This document shows, piece by piece, positions 8,077 through 16,217 of a DNA stretch of 33,531 bases (positions are counted from its first letter, which is position 1; each line of letters begins with the position of its first letter). This DNA is from a virus. A program made the translations under genes and the position numbers. The stretch lies in IMG/VR virus record IMGVR_UViG_3300030419_007235, positions 1 to 33,531 of that record; one strand, 5' to 3'. A model generated the notes under the pieces. The model did not search any database and was not told where the DNA came from. It was given only the letters and a program-made list of their open reading frames with translations.

Positions 8077-8097
8077 TCTAATGTAGAGGTGTTTTTT
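8051..8097 (+). terminator. Terminator-like hairpin overlapping a promoter
   Basis: ACACCTCTAC (8051-8060) and GTAGAGGTGT (8083-8092) are perfect 10-bp complements, followed by TTTTTT to 8097. The 22-base loop holds the spacer and -10 of the promoter at 8048. It would end the lipoprotein transcript, while the same DNA starts the next one. The long loop weakens it as an intrinsic terminator. Confidence 0.6.
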
Positions 8098-8122
8098 ATG
8101 AACACCACAACACGGTGAAATA

Positions 8123-9085
8123 ATGAAAAGATTATTAGTTGTTGATGCTCTGAACCTTTTGTTCAGAAATTATATTGTTAACCCAAGTTTGTCTACCAAT
8201 GGACAGCCCATCGGAGGGCTTAAGGGTTTTCTCCAATCGCTTCAAAAGCTCATTCGAGAGACAAAGCCCGATCAAGTTGTAATTTGTTGGGACGGGGAAG
8301 GTGGCTCTCAAAGACGCAAAACAAAAAACAAGGGATATAAAGAGGGTAGAAAGCCAATTCGCCTCAATCGTGATATTCGTAATCTTTCAGAGAATGAAGA
8401 GGTTGCCAATAAAATTTGGCAACAAACACGTCTTGTGGAATATTTAAATGAACTTCCAATTGTTCAACTTATGCTCCCCGCTGTTGAGGCTGATGATATT
8501 ATTAGCGTAGTTGTACAACACCCGAATTATTCGGGATGGCAAAAGGTCATCGTCTCATCCGATAAAGATTTTTTCCAGCTATGTGATGGAGAAACTATTG
8601 TTTTTCGACCAATTCAAAAAGAGGTAATAAATCAAAAAAATCTAGTAGAACAATTTGGTATTCATCCAAAAAACTTTGCCCTCGCCCGAGCAATAGCCGG
8701 AGACAAATCAGATAATTTGCCGGGAGTTGGAGGAGTTGGGCTGCCCACTATTTCTAAACGCTTTCCATTTTTGGCGGAAGATGTTTTTCACAATATTGAG
8801 ACACTAATGGAACACTGTGTAAAGCACCAGGGTAAAGTTAAAGCGTATACAAATGTTTTAGAAGCTAAAAGCAGGGTAATGCAGAATTATCGATTAATGC
8901 AGCTTTACACACCTTCTGTTAGCGCACAGGGCAGGCAAAAAGTAAACTATGCCCTTGAAAATTTCTTTCCAGAATTTGCCAAAACTAACATTAAGGCCAT
9001 GATGATTGAAGATGGTTTTGGAGTTGTTAATTTTATCGATTTGTTTGCGGCAATGAATAAGATAGTTGCTGATTCCAAGTTGTAA
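8123..9085 (+). CDS. 5'-3' exonuclease / flap nuclease (PolI N-domain or T4 RNase H type)
   Basis: 320 residues of the FEN/PIN-like 5' nuclease family. The N-terminus LLVVDALNLLFRN (residues 4-16) supplies the first metal-binding Asp. QVVICWDGEGGSQRRKTKNKGYKEGRK (about 52-77) is the characteristic helical-arch region, AVEADDIIS (about 120-128) and VSSDKDFFQL (about 142-151) carry the central acidic residues, and GDKSDNLPGVGGVG (about 193-206) is the helix-hairpin-helix DNA-binding segment. It removes RNA primers and flaps at Okazaki fragments. Together with the polymerase-only gene at 2730 it corresponds to a split PolI. Promoter at 8048; the ATG has only a weak GGTGA site. Confidence 0.9.
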   Translation: MKRLLVVDALNLLFRNYIVNPSLSTNGQPIGGLKGFLQSLQKLIRETKPDQVVICWDGEGGSQRRKTKNKGYKEGRKPIRLNRDIRNLSENEEVANKIWQQTRLVEYLNELPIVQLMLPAVEADDIISVVVQHPNYSGWQKVIVSSDKDFFQLCDGETIVFRPIQKEVINQKNLVEQFGIHPKNFALARAIAGDKSDNLPGVGGVGLPTISKRFPFLAEDVFHNIETLMEHCVKHQGKVKAYTNVLEAKSRVMQNYRLMQLYTPSVSAQGRQKVNYALENFFPEFAKTNIKAMMIEDGFGVVNFIDLFAAMNKIVADSKL

Positions 9086-9087
9086 AA

Positions 9088-9096
9088 CTATTTATA
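9088..9096 (+). promoter_or_regulatory. CTATTTATA element at a gene start
   Basis: CTATTTATA lies within a 14-base junction between the exonuclease stop and the ATG at 9100, which has no Shine-Dalgarno sequence. The same nine bases recur at 26353 and 33130. Reading the opposite strand it is TATAAATAG, the T4 late promoter core. Confidence 0.35.
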
Positions 9097-9099
9097 AAC

Positions 9100-9936
9100 A
9101 TGCGACTATTTAAACACTGGGCGAGAACATTTCAAAAATCAGAAGACTTTACTCCTGACGCGGAAATGCTCGTTAGTAATTTAAAAAATTATTTAAAAGA
9201 AGAGGTTGACCCTGAATCTGTTGATTTATCGAGTTTTGAGTTTCATGATCAGCTTGATCAAGACTTCTGGAACCAACCTGATGACAAGTTAGATCCAGAG
9301 ATACGTGAAAAACTGCTTGTAATTGCCGGGGATTTTTGGGATTCGCTTGAAGTGGGAGATGCAGAGTACGAAGATATTACATTCACGGGATCATTAGCAG
9401 CACATAATTATTCGCAGTTTTCTGATGTGGACCTTCATATTCTCGTAGACTTTTCCGATGTTGACGACAAAACTGAATTGGTTCGCGAATATTTTAATGC
9501 AATGAAGTCAATATGGAATCGACTTCATGACATTCTTATCAAGGGATATGAAGTTGAAATTTATGTTCAAGATGTCAACGATCCCCATGAAGCACAAGGT
9601 CTTTATTCTGTTCTTAATAACGAATGGCTTAAAAAACCAGTTCTAGATAAGCAAGATTTTGACCGCGACAACGTGCAAAAAAAAGCAGCAGGGCTCATGG
9701 ATCAAATTGATCGCGTCGAGGGGCTTCTTGATGACGGCAAATACGAAGAAGCGGAAAAATACGCCAACAAATTAAAACAAAAGATTAGAAAAATGAGAAA
9801 AACAGGTCTCGAAACAATTGGTGCTTATTCTGTAGAAAATCTTGCATTTAAGGTACTCAGACGAACAGATTACCTTGGAAAACTATCAGATGCCAAAAAC
9901 AAGGCATATGATTCGCTGCTCTCTATCAAGCAATAA
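9100..9936 (+). CDS. Nucleotidyltransferase-fold protein
   Basis: 278 residues. FTGSLAAHNYSQFSDVDLHILVDF (about 95-118) is the Pol-beta-superfamily nucleotidyltransferase signature: G97-S98 followed by D109-x-D111. VEIYVQD at about residue 150 supplies the third acidic position. The C-terminal part (about 195-278) is helical and charged. In this superfamily members transfer nucleotides to proteins, RNA or small molecules; the substrate here cannot be told. Proteins of this type recur in aquatic phages without known role. It has no Shine-Dalgarno site and is preceded by the CTATTTATA element instead, unlike its replication neighbours, which may mean a different expression class. Confidence 0.75.
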   Translation: MRLFKHWARTFQKSEDFTPDAEMLVSNLKNYLKEEVDPESVDLSSFEFHDQLDQDFWNQPDDKLDPEIREKLLVIAGDFWDSLEVGDAEYEDITFTGSLAAHNYSQFSDVDLHILVDFSDVDDKTELVREYFNAMKSIWNRLHDILIKGYEVEIYVQDVNDPHEAQGLYSVLNNEWLKKPVLDKQDFDRDNVQKKAAGLMDQIDRVEGLLDDGKYEEAEKYANKLKQKIRKMRKTGLETIGAYSVENLAFKVLRRTDYLGKLSDAKNKAYDSLLSIKQ

Positions 9937-9941
9937 AAAAT

Positions 9942-9970
9942 TTGACTTGTTTTTCCAAATAGGTTATAAT
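9942..9970 (+). promoter_or_regulatory. Sigma70-like promoter for the helicase-RNR operon
   Basis: TTGACT (9942-9947), 17-bp spacer, perfect TATAAT (9965-9970). The helicase start codon follows 24 bases later, so the leader is short. Confidence 0.8.
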
Positions 9971-9993
9971 ATAAGCTAAGATATGAGGATAAT

Positions 9994-11358
9994 TTGAACT
10001 CACAAGAGCAAGTCAGTTTTAGTCGTTACGGCAAGACTTTTCAAGAAGGTCTTGCCGCTCTTATTCTAGAAGATAGATCTTTTTGCGACCAGATTCAAGA
10101 AGTTTTAGAAACTGAATATTTCGAGCTTAAATACTTACAGGTTTTCGTTGATAAAGTGTTTTCTTATAAAGAAAAATACAACGTCCATCCAACTTCCAAG
10201 ATTCTAACCACTATTCTCAGAACAGAGCTAGACGATGAGACAGACGCCGTAAAGAAACAAACAAGAGACTTTTTCGCAAGAATTTATAATACCGATGTCA
10301 AAGATGCAGAGTTTGTAAAGAACACATCACTTGACTTCTGTCGGAAACAGGTGCTTAAGTCAGCAATGATTCGATCTGTTTCATTGCTAAAGTCGTCTTC
10401 TTTTGACGAAATTTCTAAAGTTATAAACGATGCTTTAAAACTTGGAAATGATTCTAATTTTGGATATGATTATGTTCAAGATTTTGAAAAAAGATTCGAG
10501 GTAAAAGCCAGAGACCCAGTTACTACTGGCTGGGACGAGATTGATGCTTTGTGCAAGGGTGGCATTGGAAATGGCGAATTGGGTGTTGTTATTGCTCCAA
10601 CTGGTGCGGGAAAGTCGATGGTACTTGTTCACCTTGGGACACAAGCGGTCCTCGCCGGGAAAACTGTTGTCCACTACACTTTAGAGCTTCAGGATACTAG
10701 TATCGGCATTAGATATGATAGCTGTATAACCGGCGTTTCATTATCCGAATTGCACTCTTTTAAAGAAATGATATATGAGAAAGTGCAAGAAGTAGAGGGA
10801 AAACTAATTATTAAAGAGTACCCCACTAAGTCCGCCAGCACTCAAACGATCAAAAATCATCTTGAAAAATTAAAACAAAAAGATATAAAAGTTGATATGA
10901 TTCTGGTAGACTATGGTGACTTATTAAAACCTGTTGTAGTTACTAGAGAAAAGAGGCACGACTTGGAATCAATCTATGAAGAATTGCGAGCGATAGCACA
11001 GGAGAATAAATGCCCAGTTTGGACAGCTTCTCAAACCAATCGTTCGGGTTTAAATGCTGAAGTAGTAACATTAGAGGCAATCTCTGAAGCGTACAGCAAG
11101 TGTTTTGTCGCGGACTTTATTTGCTCGGTATCCAGAACGATTGACGATAAAAATAATAATACAGGACGTATGTTTGTCGCCAAAAACCGATTTGGGCCAG
11201 ATGGGCTTGTATATCCGGCCAAAATGGATCTAAGCAGGGTTAAAATTGAAATACTACCCTCAACAGGCGAGACCATTGGCGAAATTCAGATCAACGCCGC
11301 CAAGCAGCAGTCTGAAAAATTAAAAGAAAAATATAAGAGATTTAAAGATGGGAGTTAA
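9994..11358 (+). CDS. Replicative DNA helicase, DnaB/gp41 type
   Basis: 454 residues with the RecA-like DnaB helicase core. TTGWDEIDALCKGGIGNGELGVVIAPTGAGKS places Walker A at 201-208, YTLELQD (about 225-231) is the DnaB H1a-like LEM region, MILVDYGDLL (about 302-311) is Walker B, and WTASQTNR (about 346-353) is the H3 sensor region. About 170 N-terminal residues form the interaction domain. It unwinds the fork ahead of the polymerases; no primase domain is fused and none is seen in the window. Start is TTG at 9994 with TGAGGA upstream. The next gene follows two bases later, so helicase and ribonucleotide reductase are translated together. Confidence 0.92.
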   Translation: MNSQEQVSFSRYGKTFQEGLAALILEDRSFCDQIQEVLETEYFELKYLQVFVDKVFSYKEKYNVHPTSKILTTILRTELDDETDAVKKQTRDFFARIYNTDVKDAEFVKNTSLDFCRKQVLKSAMIRSVSLLKSSSFDEISKVINDALKLGNDSNFGYDYVQDFEKRFEVKARDPVTTGWDEIDALCKGGIGNGELGVVIAPTGAGKSMVLVHLGTQAVLAGKTVVHYTLELQDTSIGIRYDSCITGVSLSELHSFKEMIYEKVQEVEGKLIIKEYPTKSASTQTIKNHLEKLKQKDIKVDMILVDYGDLLKPVVVTREKRHDLESIYEELRAIAQENKCPVWTASQTNRSGLNAEVVTLEAISEAYSKCFVADFICSVSRTIDDKNNNTGRMFVAKNRFGPDGLVYPAKMDLSRVKIEILPSTGETIGEIQINAAKQQSEKLKEKYKRFKDGS

Positions 11359-11360
11359 AG

Positions 11361-13760
11361 TTGGGAAAATTAGAAGACTATTTTGGTGGAGATGAGTTAG
11401 CTGCGAATGTGTGGCTGACAAAATACGCCTTAAAGGACAAAAATGGTAAAGTATTAGAGGAAACCCCAGATGAAATGCACAACCGTATCGCATCTGAATT
11501 TGCTCGTATAGAAGACAAGTTCGGCGGTGATAACCAGTTATCGCGAGAACAAATTTACGATTTAATTAAAAATTTTAAATATATTGTTCCCCAAGGATCC
11601 CCAATGATGGGAATTGGCAACAATCATGTTAACGTCTCCCTTTCCAATTGTGTTGTGGTTGCCTCACCAGAAGATAATATTTCCTCTATTATTGATTCGG
11701 GTAAATCTCTTGCCAACCTATTTAAAAGACGTTGCGGCGTAGGACTTGACATTAGTCAATTACGCCCCGAAGGCACCCCCGTTAACAACTCCGCAGGCAC
11801 CACCACAGGTGCTTGGTCTTTTGCTGATCTATACTCATATGTTTGTCGCATGATTGGTCAGAACGGTCGCCGAGGGGCACTCATGATATCTATGGATGTG
11901 CGCCATCCAGATATCGAAAAATTTGTTACAATGAAGCATGATCTCACCAAGGTCACAGGAGCAAATGTTTCTGTGAAGATAAGTGATGATTTTATGGAGG
12001 CAGTTGAAAACAATGGATCATTTACTCTTCGGTTTCCTGTTAACTCAGAAAGCCCAAAATACACGAGAGAAGTGGACGCCGCCGCCCTCTGGCAGCAAAT
12101 CGTAGAATCAGCCACTAAGACGGCAGAGCCAGGGCTTTTGATGTGGGGTAATATTGAAAAATATCTCCCCGCAGAGGCATATGCCGACGACGGCTTCAAA
12201 ACCATTTGCACCAATCCTTGTGGCGAAATCCCGCTTTCCGCTTACGACTCTTGTCGTCTTATCTCGGTCAATCTCAAAAATTTCGTTAAAAACCCGTTTA
12301 CAGAAAACGCATCTTTTGATTTTAAACAGTTTTCCAAAGTTGCAGCCGATGCTATGCGGCTTTCCGATGATCTTGTAGAGCTTGAAATTGAGAAACTGGA
12401 CAGTATTATTAGGGCGTGCGATACAGACGATGAGAAAGAGCTTTGGGAAAACTTAAAAGCTGCTTGCGTTAATGGCCGCCGCACTGGACTTGGAACCCAT
12501 GGGTTGGCAGATGTTCTTGCCTGTCTTTCGCTTGGATACGACTCCGAAGAGGGTATCGAGGTCATTGATAAAATTTATAAAACATTGAAAATATCTGCTT
12601 ATACCGAATCGGTAAATCTTGCCAAAGAACGGGGCGTTTTTGCCGTCTTTAACTGGGATAAAGAAAAGGACAATGCATATATTAAGTCTTTGCCCAAGAA
12701 GCTGCGCGATCTCATTGCTGAGTTTGGCAGAAGAAATATTTCTATTTTAACAAACGCTCCAACCGGCTCGGTTTCAATTATGTCGCAAACATCCTCCGGT
12801 ATCGAGCCAGTTTTTCGCAACTCTTATACGCGCCGCCGCAAATTGTCTCATAATGATGCCGATATTGAAGCAGATTTTATCGATGACTTGGGCGACCGCT
12901 GGGTCGAATACGAGGTCTTTCACCACAACATTCGCGAATACCTCGAAACTAATGAGACTGAACAAATTCCCGACTTTTTTACCGAATCTGATGCGATTGA
13001 CTGGGAGAATCGAGTCCGTATTCAGGCAACAATTCAAAGGCACATTGATCATTCAATTAGCTCTACCATTAATCTACCAAAAGGCACGGATCCAGAGGTT
13101 GTTTCGCGCCTTTACCAATTGGGGTGGAAGCTTGGGCTGAAAGGAATTACAGTTTATGTTGATGGATCACGTACAGGCGTGCTTGTCACGAATGTTGAAG
13201 AAATGAAAGAAGAATTTCCCGAGAACGAAGCCGTAAAACGCCCCACTGAGTTGCCCTGTAGCATTCACCACACAACCATTCAGGGCGAGAAGTGGATTAT
13301 TTTAGTAGGCATGCTTGACGGCAAGCCTTACGAGGTTATGGGGGGGTTGTCTAACTTAATCGAGATTCCCGCAAAGCACACCGAGGGTATTCTTGTTAAA
13401 CATCCCCGCAAGACAATGAACTCTGTTTACGACTTGCGTGTCGGCAAAAATGGTGACACTATTGTTGTAAAAGACATTGTTAAAGTTTTTGATAATCCTA
13501 ATAATTCTGCTTTCACTCGCCTTATTTCGCTCTCATTGCGTCACGGGGCTAATATTCAATATGTTGTCGAGCAGATGCAAAAGGATAGAGACAGTGATAT
13601 GTTCTCTTTCGCCAAGTGTGTCGCGAGAGTGCTGAAGAACTATATCACTGACGGCTCAACAGCAAGCGATAAGATTTGCCCAGAGTGCAATGCCGATGGG
13701 CTCATTTATATCGAGGGCTGCTTAACGTGCAAGTCTTGTGGCTATGCTAAATGTGGATAA
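11361..13760 (+). CDS. nrdJ: Class II (adenosylcobalamin-dependent) ribonucleotide reductase
   Basis: 799 residues. The catalytic barrel shows SLSNC (C97), NPCGE (N285, thiyl radical C287, E289), a second redox cysteine C298 in YDSC, and the TNAPTGSVSIMSQTSSGIEP stretch (about residues 471-490). The C-terminus has CPEC (773-776) and a TCKSC...KCG cluster, the Cys-rich tail typical of NrdJ enzymes that re-reduces the active site. It makes deoxyribonucleotides without a separate radical-generating subunit and works with or without oxygen, but needs B12. No nrdB-like partner is seen in the window, which agrees with class II. Start TTG 11361 with GGGAG about six bases upstream; the gene sits two bases after the helicase gene. 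Confidence 0.93.
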   Translation: MGKLEDYFGGDELAANVWLTKYALKDKNGKVLEETPDEMHNRIASEFARIEDKFGGDNQLSREQIYDLIKNFKYIVPQGSPMMGIGNNHVNVSLSNCVVVASPEDNISSIIDSGKSLANLFKRRCGVGLDISQLRPEGTPVNNSAGTTTGAWSFADLYSYVCRMIGQNGRRGALMISMDVRHPDIEKFVTMKHDLTKVTGANVSVKISDDFMEAVENNGSFTLRFPVNSESPKYTREVDAAALWQQIVESATKTAEPGLLMWGNIEKYLPAEAYADDGFKTICTNPCGEIPLSAYDSCRLISVNLKNFVKNPFTENASFDFKQFSKVAADAMRLSDDLVELEIEKLDSIIRACDTDDEKELWENLKAACVNGRRTGLGTHGLADVLACLSLGYDSEEGIEVIDKIYKTLKISAYTESVNLAKERGVFAVFNWDKEKDNAYIKSLPKKLRDLIAEFGRRNISILTNAPTGSVSIMSQTSSGIEPVFRNSYTRRRKLSHNDADIEADFIDDLGDRWVEYEVFHHNIREYLETNETEQIPDFFTESDAIDWENRVRIQATIQRHIDHSISSTINLPKGTDPEVVSRLYQLGWKLGLKGITVYVDGSRTGVLVTNVEEMKEEFPENEAVKRPTELPCSIHHTTIQGEKWIILVGMLDGKPYEVMGGLSNLIEIPAKHTEGILVKHPRKTMNSVYDLRVGKNGDTIVVKDIVKVFDNPNNSAFTRLISLSLRHGANIQYVVEQMQKDRDSDMFSFAKCVARVLKNYITDGSTASDKICPECNADGLIYIEGCLTCKSCGYAKCG

Positions 13761-13769
13761 GGAGATAAA

Positions 13770-14057
13770 ATGGAATTACAACCATTTAATAGACATATTT
13801 TAATAATACCAGAGTATGTCGAAAAGGAAAAAAAGAAAGAACAAAGCTCCATTCTTTTGCCAGATGATTATACCAAAGTTGAGGGCAAGTATTGCTCAGC
13901 AATTGTGCAAGGGTGGGCTGAAGACTGCCGCTTCACTCTTGAAAGAAACAGTCGCCTTCTGATTGATCGTGGTATGGTTGAGGAAGTAGAACATGGTGGA
14001 GAAAAGTATTATTTGATATTAGACAATTATGTCATTGCAAAAATTATGGAGGACTAA
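13770..14057 (+). CDS. GroES-like co-chaperonin
   Basis: 95 residues, close to the usual 97 of GroES. The pattern PFNRHILIIPEYVEKEK...SILLPDDY...GKYCSAIVQG...LLIDRGMVEEVEHGGEKYYLILDNYVIAKI follows the GroES beta-barrel: an N-terminal R-x-L strand, a mobile-loop segment with SILLP in the place of GGIVL, and the closing strand ending near the C-terminus. The SILL stretch is where GroES inserts into the apical domain of GroEL. It would cap the phage GroEL encoded at 28396 or the host GroEL. GGAGATAA precedes the ATG; it follows the ribonucleotide reductase by nine bases in the same operon. Confidence 0.8.
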   Translation: MELQPFNRHILIIPEYVEKEKKKEQSSILLPDDYTKVEGKYCSAIVQGWAEDCRFTLERNSRLLIDRGMVEEVEHGGEKYYLILDNYVIAKIMED

Positions 14058-14064
14058 GGCACTA

Positions 14065-14226
14065 ATGGCACATCATTATGGAGATTTTTACCCAAATTAT
14101 GAACCCACGCCCATAAAGGGAGATAAAAGCAAAACAAAGAGGGGTAAAAAGAAAAATGATGATGTAAAGAAAGAACAGGACCAGGAGGAAGAAATAATTC
14201 CCCCAACCAATGTGCCCCCATGCTAA
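14065..14226 (+). CDS. Small charged protein of unknown function
   Basis: 53 residues from ATG 14065, which lies just after the GroES-like stop; an in-frame ATG at 14029 would overlap GroES and is less likely. The protein has an aromatic N-terminus (MAHHYGDFYPNYEP), a Lys-rich middle and an acidic patch, and ends PPTNVPPC. It looks disordered. The next gene overlaps it by 7 bases. No family recognised. Confidence 0.5.
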   Translation: MAHHYGDFYPNYEPTPIKGDKSKTKRGKKKNDDVKKEQDQEEEIIPPTNVPPC

Positions 14227-15125
14227 AATATGATAGGATAGCTATCGGAGCAACATTGAGTTCTGTTCTATATTCTTTTTATACACAGACTCCTCTTGTT
14301 TTTGTAGAAGGGGCACACATAAGTCCTTTTGACTTTTTTGATAAAGAGATTGACTTAAGTTTGCTAAAAATAGAGCCAACTTATGCTCTCAAAAAACCAG
14401 ATAATAAAAAAATAATAGTTGGAATGCCCAAACAAAAAGTATACCAAAAAATACTAACGCTATTATCTTTATCTGGGCTTACGCCTTTTTCTCATTTGGC
14501 CAAATCAATTACGATACAAAATGATAGTCTTAAAATTGCAACAGAGGGCAACAAAGTGTTTGAAATTGGATATAACAATTTAATTGTTTTTGACGATAAG
14601 AAAATAAACGGATTATCTTCGCCCATCAAACAAAATCACGATGAGATAAGGCATGTCATGGACTGGTTTGAGGTTAACCTTGGTAGCACACACGATATTG
14701 ATTATATTGAAACGGATGATATGTTTGTTAACAAGATCTTCTTTTACAGTTCACAGCGAGATTATGTGACTTCAGATAAAAAAGACTTATTGGCAATATC
14801 TTATTTGACTGAGAAAGCTGCAATTAACGATTATCAATACTCTGACACATATGCTAGATTTAAAGTTCTTAAATGTATGAAGGCTGCCGGAATCAAAGGT
14901 CCGAAAAATGGAAAAAATCCAAATTACCCTAATCGCTCTTCTGAGCCTTTCAAATGGCTTTCTCCCAAAATCAAATTGATGAGAAGGGACATCATACCGC
15001 CACCTATGGCATTATATGAAGACACGCAGAAAATTAAATTCTGCTATGACTCACCAGAAGAAGTTATTGCGAAAAATACAATAAATTTAAATTCATATAC
15101 ATCAAAATTATTAAATGTTTTATAA
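14220..15125 (+). CDS. Unknown protein, 301 residues
   Basis: No family recognised. The first 30 residues (MLKYDRIAIGATLSSVLYSFYTQTPLVFVEG) alternate a beta strand, a small-residue turn and a helix, which faintly recalls a dinucleotide-binding start, but the Gly-x-Gly-x-x-Gly motif is incomplete. The rest has no visible signature. It is AT-rich and Lys/Asn-rich compared with the neighbouring replication genes. It overlaps the upstream small gene by 7 bases and its TAA shares one base with the next ATG (TAATG), so it is translationally coupled to the NTP-transferase-like gene. Confidence 0.65.
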   Translation: MLKYDRIAIGATLSSVLYSFYTQTPLVFVEGAHISPFDFFDKEIDLSLLKIEPTYALKKPDNKKIIVGMPKQKVYQKILTLLSLSGLTPFSHLAKSITIQNDSLKIATEGNKVFEIGYNNLIVFDDKKINGLSSPIKQNHDEIRHVMDWFEVNLGSTHDIDYIETDDMFVNKIFFYSSQRDYVTSDKKDLLAISYLTEKAAINDYQYSDTYARFKVLKCMKAAGIKGPKNGKNPNYPNRSSEPFKWLSPKIKLMRRDIIPPPMALYEDTQKIKFCYDSPEEVIAKNTINLNSYTSKLLNVL

Positions 15126-16036
15126 TGGAAGAAAAACCAGTCAACAAAACAGCATTTCATCTTGCGGGCATAATTCCAGTTGCCGGTCATCAACATGATT
15201 TTGGATTTGAGTGGGATAATGCCTTAATGCCAATAGCAGAAAACTATACTGCTATTGAGCGCTCTATTATGGAGTGTGCGTATGCTGGTTGTGAAACGAT
15301 ATGGATAGTTTGTAATAACGATGTGCAACCACTACTTCGTCATAGAATTGGTGAAATGGTGCAGGATCCCATCTGGTATGGACGAATCTTGGCAGCGCAC
15401 CCGGAAGATCATAGACGCCCTATACCAATTTATTATGTGCCAATACATCCAAAAGACAGAAATAGAGTTGATTGTTATTCGTGGAGTATATTGTTCGGTG
15501 CCCTGACTTCATACTGGATTAGTAAACAAATGAGCAAGTGGGTCACACCAGACAAATATTATGTATCTTTTCCGCTTAGTGTTTATCCCGAAGAAGCCCC
15601 AAGGCAATATAGGTCTATAATTTCTAGTGAAGATAATTTTTTTTTCCGCTACAACGAAAAGACTGTCAAGGATGGAGAGTATCTTGGCTTTTCATTCGGG
15701 CCCGACGATTTTATAAAATGCAGGCAGATTATTAGAAAAGAAGGTACAAGGGAGTGGAAACATTCAGGTGCCAATATCCCAACAGAAAAGCTGCCTCTTG
15801 AAGAAAGATGGTCGGCTCGGCATTTTTCCCTTGACAAAGTGTTTAAACCTGTTATAATAAGAGAGTCAAATGTAAAAGAGTTGGAATGGTTTCACAACTT
15901 GTCTAGTTGGGAAGGATATATTAATTTTTTTGCATCTGAGGAATCAAAAAACGTCAAACGACCTTACGAGGGTCTAATTAAATACCATGAATGGAATGGT
16001 TTAGGAGTAGAAAATGACAACGAAAACGAAGGATGA
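15125..16036 (+). CDS. NTP-transferase-like (nucleotide-sugar transferase fold) protein
   Basis: 303 residues. The N-terminal part reads AGIIPVAG, then NALMPI, then AIERSIMECAYAGCETIWIVCNND (about residues 14-69). This is the order seen in nucleotidyltransferases of the GlmU/RmlA/MobA type: an NTP-binding strand, a substrate loop, then a helix and the IWIV.N strand. The Gly-rich NTP loop is reduced to PVAGHQHD, so activity is uncertain. Many aquatic phages carry relatives of unknown substrate. It overlaps the upstream gene by one base and the downstream coiled-coil gene by 23 bases. A sigma70-like promoter lies inside it at 15831. Confidence 0.55.
   Translation: MEEKPVNKTAFHLAGIIPVAGHQHDFGFEWDNALMPIAENYTAIERSIMECAYAGCETIWIVCNNDVQPLLRHRIGEMVQDPIWYGRILAAHPEDHRRPIPIYYVPIHPKDRNRVDCYSWSILFGALTSYWISKQMSKWVTPDKYYVSFPLSVYPEEAPRQYRSIISSEDNFFFRYNEKTVKDGEYLGFSFGPDDFIKCRQIIRKEGTREWKHSGANIPTEKLPLEERWSARHFSLDKVFKPVIIRESNVKELEWFHNLSSWEGYINFFASEESKNVKRPYEGLIKYHEWNGLGVENDNENEG
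15831..15858 (+). promoter_or_regulatory. Internal sigma70-like promoter upstream of the DnaE gene
   Basis: TTGACA (15831-15836), 16-bp spacer, TATAAT (15853-15858) preceded by TGT. It lies within the NTP-transferase-like gene and would drive the small coiled-coil gene and the DnaE polymerase. Confidence 0.55.
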
Positions 16037-16217
16037 GTTGGAGCGCCAAGTCGATGATTTGCAAAAACAATTAACTGCCGAGCGAGCAAAGACAAGTCAG
16101 TTTGGAAGTGTGCTTGGTCAGTTGCGATATCGAATTGTTGAAGTGTTGGATCTTGATGTCGAAACTCGCAATAAGCTTGTTACAGAAGTCGATAGTCTTT
16201 TTAGACGGGCACTGTAA
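16014..16217 (+). CDS. Short coiled-coil protein
   Basis: 67 residues. Residues 6-26 (KDELERQVDDLQKQLTAERA) form heptads of a coiled coil; the remainder is a second amphipathic helix rich in Val, Leu and Asp. No family recognised. It starts inside the previous gene with TAGGAG upstream and ends 20 bases before the DnaE start, so it could be an accessory or dimerising partner of the polymerase. That is only positional inference. Confidence 0.6.
   Translation: MTTKTKDELERQVDDLQKQLTAERAKTSQFGSVLGQLRYRIVEVLDLDVETRNKLVTEVDSLFRRAL

Noticed and set aside
14029-14226. Longer start of the small charged protein at 14029
   Set aside because: It lies inside the GroES-like gene and lacks a ribosome site; ATG 14065 after the stop is simpler.
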